A DNA stretch of 64,000 bases. Origin: Sphingomonas sp. Lineage in GTDB: Bacteria > Pseudomonadota > Alphaproteobacteria > Sphingomonadales > Sphingomonadaceae. Positions 27,956 to 37,789 of the stretch are shown piece by piece (within the stretch, counting starts at the first letter, position 1; each line of letters starts with the position of its first letter). The stretch is taken from the NCBI GenBank assembly GCA_017418975.1, contig JAFOMG010000017.1, forward strand, positions 310,001 to 374,000, written 5' to 3'. The notes under the pieces are model-generated. The model was not told where the DNA came from. It made no database searches and saw only the letters and a list, made by a program, of their open reading frames with translations. The position numbers were made by a program, and so were the translations under genes.

Positions 27956-28573
27956 TCAGTCGTTCCAGGCCCACCAGAGCTGCGCGGGCGGGATGTTGAT
28001 CCACTCCATCGCATGATCGATGTGCGACCAGTGCGGCGTGAGGAAGTTCTTCACGCGTGGATTATACTGGTAGACGAGGAAGGCGCCGCCCTTGCGGATC
28101 ACTTCGCGCGTCGCCTTGGCGATCGCGTCGCCCACGCCGGGGGGCAGGGTGGAGAAGGGCAGGCCCGAGGCGATATAGTCGGCATGCGCGAAGCCGTGAT
28201 CGGCGATGATCTGCTTCACGTCCGCGGCCGAGCCCTGCACCGCGATCAGGCGCGGATCGGTGATGCTCTGCTTCAGATAGCGGATGAAATCGGGATTGGT
28301 GTCGATCACGATCAGCTTCGCGTCCGGCGCGAGCCGCTCGAGGATCGGCCGGGTGAAGGTGCCGACGCCGGGGCCGTACTCGACGAACAGCTTCGTGTTC
28401 TCCCAGTCCACCGGCGCGAGCATCTTGTTGATCGTGAAGCGCGACGAGGGCGCGACGGCGCCGACCATCACCGGGCGCTTCAGGAAGCCGCGGAAGAACA
28501 TGCCCCAGGGCGACGGCGTGCCGGCGGGGCGGCGGTGACGCGTGCGGGCCTTGGCGGCAGTGGAAGCGGGCAT
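27956..28573 (-). CDS. SAM-dependent phospholipid N-methyltransferase (PmtA-like)
   Basis: A 205-residue class I methyltransferase. The N-terminal membrane-association stretch reads WGMFFRGFLKRPVMVGAVAP, followed by the SAM-binding motif I EYGPGVGTFT and the acidic VIDTNPDF. This arrangement is typical of the COG3963 family, which methylates phosphatidylethanolamine toward phosphatidylcholine. psd, pssA and this gene lie within 4 kb, which supports a lipid role. The start at ATG 28573 is the only good one. Dimethyladenosine transferases share motif I but not the N-terminal segment. Confidence 0.82.
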   Translation of the reverse strand: MPASTAAKARTRHRRPAGTPSPWGMFFRGFLKRPVMVGAVAPSSRFTINKMLAPVDWENTKLFVEYGPGVGTFTRPILERLAPDAKLIVIDTNPDFIRYLKQSITDPRLIAVQGSAADVKQIIADHGFAHADYIASGLPFSTLPPGVGDAIAKATREVIRKGGAFLVYQYNPRVKNFLTPHWSHIDHAMEWINIPPAQLWWAWND

Positions 28574-28695
28574 GGGCGACCTTATTACAACTTGGAGACA
28601 GTCGCGGCATTTGGGCAATTCGAACGAACATGCAAGCGGCACGGTTGCATTTCGCCGCATCCGGGCAGCTGAACTGTGGGCAAATCGGGCGGCGC

Positions 28696-30078
28696 TCAGG
28701 GAAACGCGACGCGCATCGGCAGTCCGCCACCCGGCCGGATGCTCGTGCCGGCGACGGGAAAAGGCGCCGACAGCGGCGTGAAGCGCGCGGCGCGGACGAG
28801 CGTGGCGAGGGTGACGACCAGCTCGGTCATCGCGAACGCAGCGCCCAGGCATATGCGCGGGCCCGCGCCGAAAGGCATGTAGAGATGCCGGTCGGGCACC
28901 GGCATGCCGGGGGCGAAGCGATCGGGGTCGAAGGCGTCGGGGTCGTGCCAGTGGCGGCGATGGCGGTGGAGCGCATAGACGGCGATCAGGATGCGCGTGC
29001 CGGCGCGGATCCGGCGGCCGTCGATCTCGGTATCGCGCATGGCGACGCGGGTGAGCTGATAGCCGGGGGGATAGAGGCGGAGCGTCTCCTGGATCACCTG
29101 GCGGGTGAAGGTCAAGCTCTCGAGATGGCCGGCGTCGACAGGGGCGCCGCCGGTGACCGTCTCGACCTCGGCGCGCAGGCGCTCGGCCGTGGGCGGGTGC
29201 GCGGCGGCGAGCCACAGCGCCCAGCCGAGCGCGACGGCGCTGGTCTCGTGGCCGGCGAGGATGAAGCCGAGCAGATTGTCGCGCAGCAGCCCGTCGTCCA
29301 TCGGGCGGCCGGTCTCCGGATCGGTGGCGTCGAGCAGCAGGTCGACCAGGTCGCGGCGCGGCGGCGCGGCGCGGCGGCGGGCGATCATCCGGTCGACATC
29401 CGCGCGGAGCCGCGCGGCTTCGGGCGCGGGCTTGTTCAGCTTGCCGCGATGTGCCCGGTCCGGGAGGAGGAGGTAGCTGAGCCGCCGATATTCGAGCTGA
29501 CCGAGAAAGGCGCCGACGCGCGCCTCCGTCTCGGCGCGTTCGAAATCCTCCCCGCCCGAAAGGACGGTGTCGAGGATCACGTCGAAGGCGATTCGGCCGG
29601 TTTCGGCGGCGATGTCGATCGGCTGGGCGGCGTGGCGCCAGCGCAGAAGCGGGGCCTCGGCGGCGGTGCGCATGCGCGGGGCGAGGGCCGCCATCTGGGC
29701 GGCGCGGAACGCCGGCGCGGCGGCGCGGCGCTGCCAGCGCCATTCGGCGCCCTCGACGGCGACCAGCCCCTCGCCCCAGGCGGGGTGCATCACCCGGCGC
29801 CACAGATCGCCGTGGCGGAAATCCTCGGCCCGCTCGACCATGGCGGCGCGGACCGCTGCTGGATCGGTGAGGAACACGGGCGCGCCGGGGAAGGGCGGGC
29901 GCCAGCTCGTGCCCTCGAACAGCACAGGCGGCCAGGCCGCGATCGGATTGCGCATGGCGGTGCCCAGGATCCGCCAGGGCAGCACGCTGGCCAGGGGCTC
30001 GGGACGGGGCGGATGGAACGCGGCCGGGCCGCCGTCTCCGGCTTCGGCAAAGGCTCGAATCGCGCCGTCCGTCAGCAT
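28696..30078 (-). CDS. Cytochrome P450
   Basis: A 460-residue soluble P450. The I-helix oxygen motif is LAGHETS, the K-helix ExxR is QETLR, and the heme loop is FGAGPRICLG with Cys410 as thiolate ligand. There is no N-terminal anchor. No ferredoxin or reductase gene lies nearby, so the redox partner must come from elsewhere. The substrate cannot be inferred; the sequence resembles fatty-acid/terpenoid-type P450s more than the camphor type. Divergent from psd. Confidence 0.95.
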   Translation of the reverse strand: MLTDGAIRAFAEAGDGGPAAFHPPRPEPLASVLPWRILGTAMRNPIAAWPPVLFEGTSWRPPFPGAPVFLTDPAAVRAAMVERAEDFRHGDLWRRVMHPAWGEGLVAVEGAEWRWQRRAAAPAFRAAQMAALAPRMRTAAEAPLLRWRHAAQPIDIAAETGRIAFDVILDTVLSGGEDFERAETEARVGAFLGQLEYRRLSYLLLPDRAHRGKLNKPAPEAARLRADVDRMIARRRAAPPRRDLVDLLLDATDPETGRPMDDGLLRDNLLGFILAGHETSAVALGWALWLAAAHPPTAERLRAEVETVTGGAPVDAGHLESLTFTRQVIQETLRLYPPGYQLTRVAMRDTEIDGRRIRAGTRILIAVYALHRHRRHWHDPDAFDPDRFAPGMPVPDRHLYMPFGAGPRICLGAAFAMTELVVTLATLVRAARFTPLSAPFPVAGTSIRPGGGLPMRVAFP

Positions 30079-30186
30079 CGCGCATCCTCCAAGGCGATGC
30101 CGGTTCCCTACGCCGCGAACGTCCCGCGGGAAAGAGGCGGCTTCGCCTGCGTTGTGTTGGCCGCGACACGCGGCTAGAGGCTTCCA

Positions 30187-30915
30187 ATGGCATCTATGGA
30201 CAAGCCCCCGCTGGGGACCTCGACGGTGAAGTGGCGTTTCCCGGACATTCACCCCGAGGGGCGCAAATATGTGGCCATCGCCGCCGCGATCGCCCTGGCG
30301 AGCCTGTTCATCTTCGACTTCATCACCTGGCCGCTGGTGTTTCTCGCCTTTGGCGTCGCGGCATTCTTCCGCGATCCGATCCGCGTGACGCCGCAGGGGG
30401 AAGGGATGCTGATCGCCCCGGCGGACGGGCTGGTGACGATGATCCAGCCGGTGGAGCTGCCTCCGGAACTGCGCGGGCCCCAGGCGCTGGGCGACGCGCC
30501 GATGGTGCGCGTCTCGATCTTCATGAGCGTGTTCGACGTCCATGTGAACCGCACGCCGATCACCGGCACGATCCGGCACGTGATCTATATCTCGGGCCGC
30601 TTCCTCAACGCCGATCTCGACAAGGCGAGCGAGGAGAATGAGCGCCAGCACTTCATCGTCGAGGACAAGCACGGCCTGCGCATCGGCTTCACCCAGATCG
30701 CCGGCCTGGTCGCGCGGCGGATCGTCAGCTTCACCAAGCCGGGCGACATGGTCGTCGCGGGCCAGCGCGTCGGCCTGATCCGCTTCGGCAGCCGCGTCGA
30801 CGTGTTCCTGCCCGCGGACTATGTCGCGCAGGTCACGCTCGGCCAGCGCACGATCGCGGGCGAGACGATCATCGCCAGGAAGGGAGCCGCCGCCGTCAGC
30901 GGCATCTCGCAGTGA
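30187..30915 (+). CDS. psd: Phosphatidylserine decarboxylase proenzyme
   Basis: It makes phosphatidylethanolamine from phosphatidylserine. The 242-residue protein is the short type with two hydrophobic segments (about 28-60) and the self-cleavage site IRFGSRVD: cutting before Ser202 would create the pyruvoyl cofactor and split beta from alpha chain. Conserved [11 protein letters not shown] is present. GAGG six bases upstream fits ATG 30187. The stop overlaps the GTG start of pssA. Confidence 0.97.
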   Translation: MASMDKPPLGTSTVKWRFPDIHPEGRKYVAIAAAIALASLFIFDFITWPLVFLAFGVAAFFRDPIRVTPQGEGMLIAPADGLVTMIQPVELPPELRGPQALGDAPMVRVSIFMSVFDVHVNRTPITGTIRHVIYISGRFLNADLDKASEENERQHFIVEDKHGLRIGFTQIAGLVARRIVSFTKPGDMVVAGQRVGLIRFGSRVDVFLPADYVAQVTLGQRTIAGETIIARKGAAAVSGISQ

Positions 30916-31754
30916 GCGAGCGGCGCGAGGAGCGCGCGCTCCGGCCCCGCCGAATGCGGCGCATGCGGCGGATGCGCCCGGTGCGCGGGATACCGCTGCG
31001 CGCCATCGCGCCCAACGCCATCACCGCCCTCGCATTATGTTCGGGATTGACCGCGATACGGTTCGCGATCGACGCGAAATGGGAATTGGCGGTCCTGATG
31101 GTGCTCATCGCCGGGCTGCTCGACGGCGTGGACGGCAAGGTCGCCCGGATGGTGCGCGGCGAAAGCCGGTTCGGCGCCGAGCTGGACAGCCTGTCGGACG
31201 CGATCTCGTTCGGCGTCGCGCCCGCGCTGATCCTCTATCTGTGGTCGTTGCAGGCCCTGGGCCGGTTCGGCTGGATGATCGCCCTGATCCATGCATTGTT
31301 CTGCGCGCTGCGCCTCGCCCGGTTCAACGCCCAGATCGACGCCGAGGACCAGCCGCACAAGTCCGCCGGCTTCCTCACCGGCGTGCCCGCGCCCGCGGCC
31401 GCCGTGCTTGCGCTGCTGCCGCTCTATCTGTGGCTGTTCACCGAGGAGCCGCACCTGCGCTCGCCGATCGTCGTCGCGCCGTGGAGCGCGTTCGTCGCGG
31501 TGCTGATGATCTCCAGCGTCGCCACCTTCGCGCCGCACGTCCGGCTGAAGCAGCGCATCCGCTTCGAGGCGATCGCCGTGCTGGTGGTGCTGGTCGCGGC
31601 GCTGGTGGCCGCGCCCTGGCCGACGCTGGCGGTGATCGCGATCCTGTACCTCGCGTCGATCCCGCTCAGCATGCGCGGCTATCGCCGGATCAGGCAGCTG
31701 CGCGCAGCGGGAACGCAGCGGAGCGCCGGGCCGGAGCCGAGTAGCGAACGGTAA
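30912..31754 (+). CDS. pssA: CDP-diacylglycerol--serine O-phosphatidyltransferase
   Basis: A 280-residue membrane enzyme that makes phosphatidylserine. The CDP-alcohol phosphatidyltransferase motif DG-x2-AR-x8-G-x3-D-x3-D is exact (DGKVAR ... GAELDSLSD). An Arg-rich N-terminus and about seven membrane segments fit type II PssA. It starts at GTG 30912 overlapping the psd stop (GTGA). Its last 65 bases overlap tail-to-tail with a small SOS-controlled gene on the other strand. Confidence 0.96.
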   Translation: MSERREERALRPRRMRRMRRMRPVRGIPLRAIAPNAITALALCSGLTAIRFAIDAKWELAVLMVLIAGLLDGVDGKVARMVRGESRFGAELDSLSDAISFGVAPALILYLWSLQALGRFGWMIALIHALFCALRLARFNAQIDAEDQPHKSAGFLTGVPAPAAAVLALLPLYLWLFTEEPHLRSPIVVAPWSAFVAVLMISSVATFAPHVRLKQRIRFEAIAVLVVLVAALVAAPWPTLAVIAILYLASIPLSMRGYRRIRQLRAAGTQRSAGPEPSSER

Positions 31755-31908
31755 CGCGGGCCGGCGCCGGCTCGGGCAAGGGCGCCGCGAGCGCGCGGCC
31801 GGTCAGTTCCCGCATGCGGGGAAGCGCGGCGGCGATCGACGAGAAGATCGTCCAGCCGGCGACGGCGAAGGCAGCGGCGAACAGCAGAACGCTAAGCAGT
31901 GCAGTCAT
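31690..31908 (-). CDS. SOS-controlled single-pass membrane protein, 72 aa
   Basis: A 72-residue protein: a short N-terminus, one hydrophobic helix (about residues 3-29, LLSVLLFAAAFAVAGWTIF), then a basic proline/alanine-rich tail. GGGAG sits seven bases before ATG 31908. The promoter upstream has TTGACA-N17-CATAAA with a LexA box in the spacer and a second box just upstream. I recognise no homologue. Tiny SOS-induced membrane proteins such as Caulobacter SidA inhibit cell division; this gene has the right size, topology and control, but the role is inference. Confidence 0.72.
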   Translation of the reverse strand: MTALLSVLLFAAAFAVAGWTIFSSIAAALPRMRELTGRALAAPLPEPAPARVTVRYSAPARRSAAFPLRAAA

Positions 31909-32001
31909 CACTTGGCTCCCAAAACGCGCCTTGCCCGGCAAGAACCCTGCGATTCCAACCCCTTGGCGCCCGCCGACGTTCCGTGTCCGCGTTGTGAGCC
32001 C

Positions 32002-32051
32002 TTTATGTTCCGCTAACGTTCCGGTGTCAAGCGAATGTTCCTTGCATGTTC
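32002..32051 (-). promoter_or_regulatory. SOS promoter: TTGACA-N17-CATAAA with two LexA boxes
   Basis: On the minus strand the -35 TTGACA is at 32030-32025 and the -10 CATAAA at 32007-32002 with a 17-base spacer. GTTC-CGCTAAC-GTTC (32007-32021) covers the spacer and touches the -10. GTTC-CTTGCAT-GTTC (32037-32051) lies just upstream of the -35. The two boxes are 30 bases apart, about three helical turns. LexA binding here would block the polymerase. Confidence 0.85.
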
Positions 32052-32159
32052 CAGGTTGGCCGGAGCGGCACGAAGCGTGCCGCCAAGCCGATCGCTTCGG
32101 CTGGGCGTTTCTTTCCATCGAGCCTCTAGGACGGATCGACATTTGAGGGGGGGGCTTTC

Positions 32160-32263
32160 CCGTTCCCCGACGAAGGCTGGGGCCCAGTCTCGGCGCATCT
32201 GGCCAGACACGAGAACCTTTCGAACGACGCCGCGACCGGGCTCCGGCCTTCGCCGGGGAACGG
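32160..32263. repeat. Long imperfect inverted repeat (REP-like)
   Basis: 26-base arms at 32160-32185 and 32238-32263 match at 23 of 26 positions when one is inverted; 52 bases lie between. Together with the SOS promoter it fills the 409-base gap 31909-32317, where I see no other gene. Confidence 0.6.
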
Positions 32264-32317
32264 CCTTTTCTCCGTCGGCGAGGTGCGCTCGATACAGGTC
32301 CTGAATGTCGATCCGTT

Positions 32318-32563
32318 CTAGGCGTTATCGTCCATCCATCTCTGGCAATCAGCGACGGTCACGCGCACCATCGGAGTGGAGTTTGCATCAAACATACCGT
32401 CATCATATTTCCGGCTGGCCATGGGCAGGATAACCCCCCAGCCAAAATCGTCGATCGCTTCCTGTGACGCGGAAATGATGACCGCGGTACCGTTCCGATC
32501 AACCGCGCGGGTGTTTATACCCGTTAGCGTGACGGTCGGCGGCCCTATGTCCTCAAGCGGCAT
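32318..32563 (-). CDS. Small protein of unknown function, 81 aa
   Basis: An 81-residue protein starting [13 protein letters not shown], with GGAGG four bases before ATG 32563 (a further ATG at 32590 has no such site). It contains a mixed core [19 protein letters not shown] and a Trp-containing acidic end. The base composition is lower in GC than neighbours, so it may be foreign. There is a weak likeness to DUF1488-type small proteins; I do not assign it. Confidence 0.55.
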   Translation of the reverse strand: MPLEDIGPPTVTLTGINTRAVDRNGTAVIISASQEAIDDFGWGVILPMASRKYDDGMFDANSTPMVRVTVADCQRWMDDNA

Positions 32564-32787
32564 ATCGCCTCCATGCTTTCCGCCAAGCATATCGGGAGAC
32601 AGGCCGGAAAGCGACAGTGGGTGGCTTAGAATTCAAACTGAGGCGCTATCCGTCCATCGCGTGCTTGCGCCGCCTTCCGCTTTCGAGTAAGCGCGCCGCT
32701 CTCAACCCGCATGGGAAGCATCATAAACCGGTGTCGCGTTTCGCGATCACTCGCTTCCCAGAGGCTCAACCGGAAGGAGTTATCCCT

Positions 32788-33585
<798 letters not shown>

Positions 33586-33658
33586 CTTGCAAGTGATTGT
33601 CTCCGAACTGACATAGGCGCGCACTAGGCGCCCGGTCAGTTCGGAACGACGCCTTATC

Positions 33659-33758
33659 CCCCGTTCGCCTCCGGAGCCGGTCCGGGGTCGTCGAAGCCCC
33701 GCCCTTTTTCCGGAGCGGCAAGCGAGACGGCCCTTCGACAAGCACGGGACGAACGGGG
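33659..33758. repeat. Inverted repeat between rpsB and tsf
   Basis: CCCCGTTCG (33659-33667) and CGAACGGGG (33750-33758) bound a 100-base spacer that contains the internal pair TCGTCGAAG / CTTCGACAA. The CTTCGACAAGC...GAACGG wording is a common sphingomonad REP type. It could tune the rpsB/tsf transcript. Confidence 0.5.
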
Positions 33759-33809
33759 TTTTGACATACCGGCGGGGCAAGCGCCCGCCGCAACCAAGAG
33801 GAAAGAAAC

Positions 33810-34736
33810 ATGGCCGAGATCACCGCTGCTGCCGTGAAGGAGCTCCGCGAAAAGAGCGGCGCCGGCATGATGGACTGCAAGAAGGCGCTGACCGAAACCA
33901 ATGGCGACCTCGAAGCCGCCAGCGACTGGCTGCGCTCGAAGGGCCTGGCCGCCGCCGCCAAGAAGTCGAGCCGCACCGCGGCCGAGGGCCTGGTCGGCGT
34001 TGCCGTCGCCGGCACCAAGGGCGTGGCCGTCGAAGTCAATTCGCAGACCGATTTCGTCGCCAAGAACGAGATCTTCCAGAACTTCGTCCGTGACGTGACG
34101 TCGGTCGCGATCGAGCTGGGCGACGATATCGACGTGATCAAGGCGGCGCCGCTGCCGGGCGGCACCGTCGAAGAGGTGCTGACCAACAACATCTCGACGA
34201 TCGGCGAGAACCAGGTCCTGCGCCGCGCGAAGCTGGTGCAGGTGTCGCAGGGCGCGGTGATCCCGTACGTCCACAATGCCGCGGCTCCGGGCCTGGGCAA
34301 GATCGGCGTGCTCGTCGCGCTCGAGAGCGATGCGGGCGTCGACGTGCTCGAGCCGCTCGGCAAGCAGGTCGCGATGCACATCGCGGCGGCTTTCCCGCTG
34401 GCGCTCGACGAGACCGGCCTCGACCAGGAAACGCTGGAGCGCGAGCGCGCGATCGCCAAGGAGAAGGCGGCCGAGAGCGGCAAGCCGGCCGACATCATCG
34501 ACAAGATGGTCGAAGGCGCGGTGAAGAAGTTCGCCAAGGAGAACGCGCTGCTCAGCCAGCTGTTCGTGATGGACGGCAAGACCCCGATCTCGGACGTCAT
34601 CGCCAAGGCCGGCAAGGACGCGGGCGCGTCGATCGTGCTCAAGGACTATGTCCGCTTCCAGCTCGGCGAAGGCATCGAGAAGGAAGAGAGCGACTTCGCG
34701 GCCGAGGTGGCCGCGACGGCGGGCCTCACCAAGTAA
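33810..34736 (+). CDS. tsf: Elongation factor Ts
   Basis: EF-Ts recycles EF-Tu by nucleotide exchange. The 308-residue protein has the signature [16 protein letters not shown] in the first 30 residues, [12 protein letters not shown], and the C-terminal dimerisation region. The start is supported by AAGAGG upstream of ATG 33810. A terminator hairpin follows the stop. Confidence 0.99.
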   Translation: MAEITAAAVKELREKSGAGMMDCKKALTETNGDLEAASDWLRSKGLAAAAKKSSRTAAEGLVGVAVAGTKGVAVEVNSQTDFVAKNEIFQNFVRDVTSVAIELGDDIDVIKAAPLPGGTVEEVLTNNISTIGENQVLRRAKLVQVSQGAVIPYVHNAAAPGLGKIGVLVALESDAGVDVLEPLGKQVAMHIAAAFPLALDETGLDQETLERERAIAKEKAAESGKPADIIDKMVEGAVKKFAKENALLSQLFVMDGKTPISDVIAKAGKDAGASIVLKDYVRFQLGEGIEKEESDFAAEVAATAGLTK

Positions 34737-34758
34737 GGTCTTCCCGGACCTGAATGCG

Positions 34759-34793
34759 CGGGCGCGGCATCCCCGGGGTGCCGCGCCCGTTTG
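34759..34793 (+). terminator. tsf terminator
   Basis: An 11-bp stem CGGGCGCGGCA / TGCCGCGCCCG (34759-34769 with 34779-34789), then TTTG. It starts 22 bases after the tsf stop. Confidence 0.8.
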
Positions 34794-34826
34794 CGTTCGG
34801 GGGATGCATGGTGCAGCTTCGCGCGG

Positions 34827-35318
34827 ATGCGGGGGTTCGGGATCAAGGCGCGGATCGGGCTGATCGGGGTGATCGTCCTGATCCTGCTCGGCTATGGCTG
34901 GTGGTTCCTGGCGCCGCGCGGGGCGGCGGTTCCCGATGCCGAGATCGAGATCACCGGCGCCTCGGTCGATCTTGCTCCCGGGCCCGGGGCGCTCGCGAAG
35001 CTGCCGCTGTTCGATCCCGCAACCGGCAAATGGATCGTCGATGGCAAGGCCCATGCTTCCGCCATCGGGCTGGTGCCGCCGCCTGCCGGGCCCCGGGGGC
35101 CGGACGATATCGGCCGGTACCTGACGGCACGCCTGCCGGAAGGGGCGGGCAAGCGCGAGATGCAGGCGGCGATGCGCGCGCTGGCGCCCGAGGGGATATG
35201 CCAGGTCGCGCTGCTCGTCCCCGGCATGGAATCCGCCCCGGTCATCCGGATCCGGCGCGTGGCGGACGGGCGCGGTGGCATGATCGCCTGCCGGGATCGG
35301 CTGAATCCGTCGAGATAG
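34827..35318 (+). CDS. Membrane-anchored protein of unknown function
   Basis: A 163-residue protein: a basic start MRGFGIKAR, one membrane segment (IGLIGVIVLILLGYGWWFLA), then a periplasmic domain rich in Pro and Gly with two cysteines (GICQVALL and IACRDRL). No family is recognised. ATG 34827 has no clear ribosome-binding site; an upstream TTG lies inside the tsf terminator and is unlikely. It stands alone between tsf and pyrH. Confidence 0.65.
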   Translation: MRGFGIKARIGLIGVIVLILLGYGWWFLAPRGAAVPDAEIEITGASVDLAPGPGALAKLPLFDPATGKWIVDGKAHASAIGLVPPPAGPRGPDDIGRYLTARLPEGAGKREMQAAMRALAPEGICQVALLVPGMESAPVIRIRRVADGRGGMIACRDRLNPSR

Positions 35319-35596
35319 GGTCAAGCGCCGAGCCACGGGCTCCGTCAGCCCCGCCATTCTCCACCGTTGGTCCGCGGAGGCGGGCGAGGGGGGCGGGCCT
35401 CGGGGCCGTGTCGACGGTGGGGCAGGCGCTGCATTTTCGCTCTCCTCCCGCAAGGGGCAGGCCGGGGAGGCGCGGGCCGGGTGCGCCGCCCGGCCCGGTT
35501 TTGCACGGTAAATCCACGCAACTCCGGCTTGGCATATAGGGGTCGCTCCTCTAGGGTCCGCGCCGCTCCCAGTATCCGTCGTAACCAAAGGCTCCG

Positions 35597-36328
35597 ATGA
35601 CCGCTCCCCGATTCAAACGCATCCTCCTCAAACTCTCGGGCGAGGTCCTGATGGGGCAGGGACAGTTCGGCATCGATCCGGACACCTGCGAGCGCGTGGC
35701 GCTCGAAGTGAAGGACGCCAAGGAGAGCGGCCTCGAGATCTGCATGGTCGTCGGCGGCGGCAACATCTTTCGCGGGCTCGCCGGCGCGGCCCAGGGCTTC
35801 GACCGCGCTTCCGCCGATTACATGGGCATGCTCGCCACGGTGATGAACGCGCTGGCGATGCAGAACGCGCTCGAGAAGATCGGCGTGGACACGCGCGTCC
35901 AGTCGGCGATCCCGATGGCCTCGGTCTGCGAGCCCTATATCCGCCGCCGCGCCGAGCGGCACATGGAAAAGGGGCGCGTGGTCCTGTTCGCCGCGGGCAC
36001 CGGGCTGCCCTTCTTCACTACCGACACCACCGCGGCGCTGCGCGCGGCCGAGATGCAGTGCGACGCGCTGTTCAAGGGCACTTCGGTGGATGGCGTCTAT
36101 GATGCCGATCCCAAGAAGGTGAAGACCGCAAAGCGTTACGATACGCTGAGTTACGACCGTGTCCTCGCGGACAATCTGAAGGTGATGGACGCCTCCGCGG
36201 TCGCTCTGTGCCGCGACAACGACATTCCGATCGTGGTGTTCAACATCCGCGATGCCGGCAACCTCACCCGCGTGCTGCGCGGCGAAGGCACTTCGACCAT
36301 CGTTCAGAACGAACCCCAATACGCATAA
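35597..36328 (+). CDS. pyrH: UMP kinase
   Basis: It phosphorylates UMP to UDP in pyrimidine synthesis. The 243-residue amino-acid-kinase fold protein has [40 protein letters not shown] and [14 protein letters not shown]. frr follows 14 bases downstream, the standard order, so both share a transcript. Confidence 0.98.
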   Translation: MTAPRFKRILLKLSGEVLMGQGQFGIDPDTCERVALEVKDAKESGLEICMVVGGGNIFRGLAGAAQGFDRASADYMGMLATVMNALAMQNALEKIGVDTRVQSAIPMASVCEPYIRRRAERHMEKGRVVLFAAGTGLPFFTTDTTAALRAAEMQCDALFKGTSVDGVYDADPKKVKTAKRYDTLSYDRVLADNLKVMDASAVALCRDNDIPIVVFNIRDAGNLTRVLRGEGTSTIVQNEPQYA

Positions 36329-36342
36329 TAAAGGAGCCGATA

Positions 36343-36900
36343 ATGGCCGCATACGACAAGGCCGACCTCGAGCGCCGCATGCACGGCGCGGTGGAGTCGC
36401 TGAAGCATGACCTGGCGGGCCTGCGCACCGGCCGCGCGAGCGCGACGCTGCTCGATCCGGTGACGGTCGAGGTATATGGCGCGCACATGCCGATCACCCA
36501 GGTGGCGACCGTCTCGGCCCCCGAGCCGCGCCTGCTCTCGGTGCAGGTATGGGACAAGACCAATGTCGGCCCGGTGGACAAGGCGATCCGCTCGGCGGGC
36601 CTCGGGCTCAACCCGATCGTCGACGGCCAGACGCTGCGCCTGCCGATCCCCGATCTGACCGAGGAGCGCCGCAAGGAGCTCGCCAAGCTCGCCAGCCAAT
36701 ATGCCGAAAAGGCCCGGATCGCGGTGCGCAACGTGCGCCGCGACGGCAATGACAGCCTGAAGGCCGACGAGAAGAAGGGGCTGTTCGGCGAGGACGACCG
36801 CAAGCGCCACGAGACCGAGGTGCAGAAGCTGACCGACAGCACCATCGCCGACATCGACGCGGCGGCGAGCGCCAAGGAAAAGGAAATCCTCGGCAAGTGA
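36343..36900 (+). CDS. frr: Ribosome recycling factor
   Basis: The 185-residue RRF, with EF-G, splits post-termination ribosomes. It has [33 protein letters not shown] and the C-terminal helix RRDGNDSLK...[24 protein letters not shown] seven bases before ATG 36343 fixes the start. A 115-base inverted repeat separates it from uppS. Confidence 0.98.
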   Translation: MAAYDKADLERRMHGAVESLKHDLAGLRTGRASATLLDPVTVEVYGAHMPITQVATVSAPEPRLLSVQVWDKTNVGPVDKAIRSAGLGLNPIVDGQTLRLPIPDLTEERRKELAKLASQYAEKARIAVRNVRRDGNDSLKADEKKGLFGEDDRKRHETEVQKLTDSTIADIDAAASAKEKEILGK

Positions 36901-36929
36901 GCCTGGATTCCGCCTTTTCCTCGTATTTT

Positions 36930-37044
36930 CCCGTCACCTCCGCGAAAGCGGGGCGCCATCTCTCCGGCGGGCCTGTCACACAACGGCGGTTGTGCGGCGC
37001 GGCACCGGCAGGAGATGGGGCGCCGCTTTCGCAAGGGTGACGGG
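36930..37044. repeat. Composite inverted repeat between frr and uppS
   Basis: 33-base arms at 36930-36962 and 37012-37044 match at 28 of 33 positions when inverted. In the centre CACAAC-GGCG-GTTGTG (36979-36994) forms a second perfect hairpin. The element ends 13 bases before the uppS start codon. Confidence 0.7.
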
Positions 37045-37057
37045 GGTGGTTCGCATC

Positions 37058-37789
37058 ATGGCTGCCAAGCCTGCTCCCGCGTCGGAAGGCGCCGCGCCGC
37101 CGCGCCATGTCGCCATCATCATGGACGGCAACGGGCGCTGGGCGAAGAAGCGCCTGCTGCCGCGCATCGCCGGGCACAAGCAGGGCGTCGAGGCCGTGCG
37201 GCGGATCAGCCGTGCCGCGCGCAAGCTCGGCATCGAGGTGCTGACGCTCTACGCCTTCTCCTCGGAGAATTGGCGGCGGCCGGAGGAAGAGGTTCGCGAC
37301 CTGATGGGCCTGCTCCGCCATTTCCTGGCGAGCGAGCTGGACGAGCTGGTCTCCGAGGGCGTGAAGCTCCGCGTCATCGGCGCGTGGCGCAAGCTGTCGC
37401 CCGATCTGGTCGCGATGATCGACGGGGCGATCGCCCGGACCGCGGGCAATCCGGGGCCGACGCTGGTGATCGCGCTCAACTATGGCGCCCAGGCCGAGCT
37501 AGCCGAGGCGGCGCGGCTGCTCGCCGATAAGGCGAAGTCGGGCGAGATCGATCCGGCGGCGATCGACGAGAGGGCGTTCGAGGCGGCGCTCGACACCGGC
37601 GACCTGCCGCCGCTCGACCTGCTGATCCGCACCTCCGGCGAGCAGCGCCTGTCGAACTTCCTGCTCTGGCAGGCGGCCTATGCCGAGTTCCTGTTCGTCG
37701 ATACGCTGTGGCCGGATTTCGACGAGAAGGCGCTGGCGGACGCGCTGGGCGAATATGGCCGGCGCCAGCGGCGCTTCGGGGGCCTGTGA
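37058..37789 (+). CDS. uppS: Isoprenyl (undecaprenyl) diphosphate synthase
   Basis: It extends farnesyl-PP to the C55 lipid carrier for peptidoglycan. The 243-residue protein has the cis-prenyltransferase motif HVAIIMDGNGRWAKKR (catalytic Asp23), FSSENWRRP, and DLLIRTSGEQRLSNFLLWQ. ATG 37058 is chosen as the first start beyond the repeat element. The stop overlaps the GTG of cdsA. Confidence 0.97.
   Translation: MAAKPAPASEGAAPPRHVAIIMDGNGRWAKKRLLPRIAGHKQGVEAVRRISRAARKLGIEVLTLYAFSSENWRRPEEEVRDLMGLLRHFLASELDELVSEGVKLRVIGAWRKLSPDLVAMIDGAIARTAGNPGPTLVIALNYGAQAELAEAARLLADKAKSGEIDPAAIDERAFEAALDTGDLPPLDLLIRTSGEQRLSNFLLWQAAYAEFLFVDTLWPDFDEKALADALGEYGRRQRRFGGL

Noticed and set aside
32213..32225. GAAC-N5-GAAC inside the REP-like repeat, considered as another LexA site
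   Set aside because: The spacer is five bases, not seven, and no promoter is nearby.
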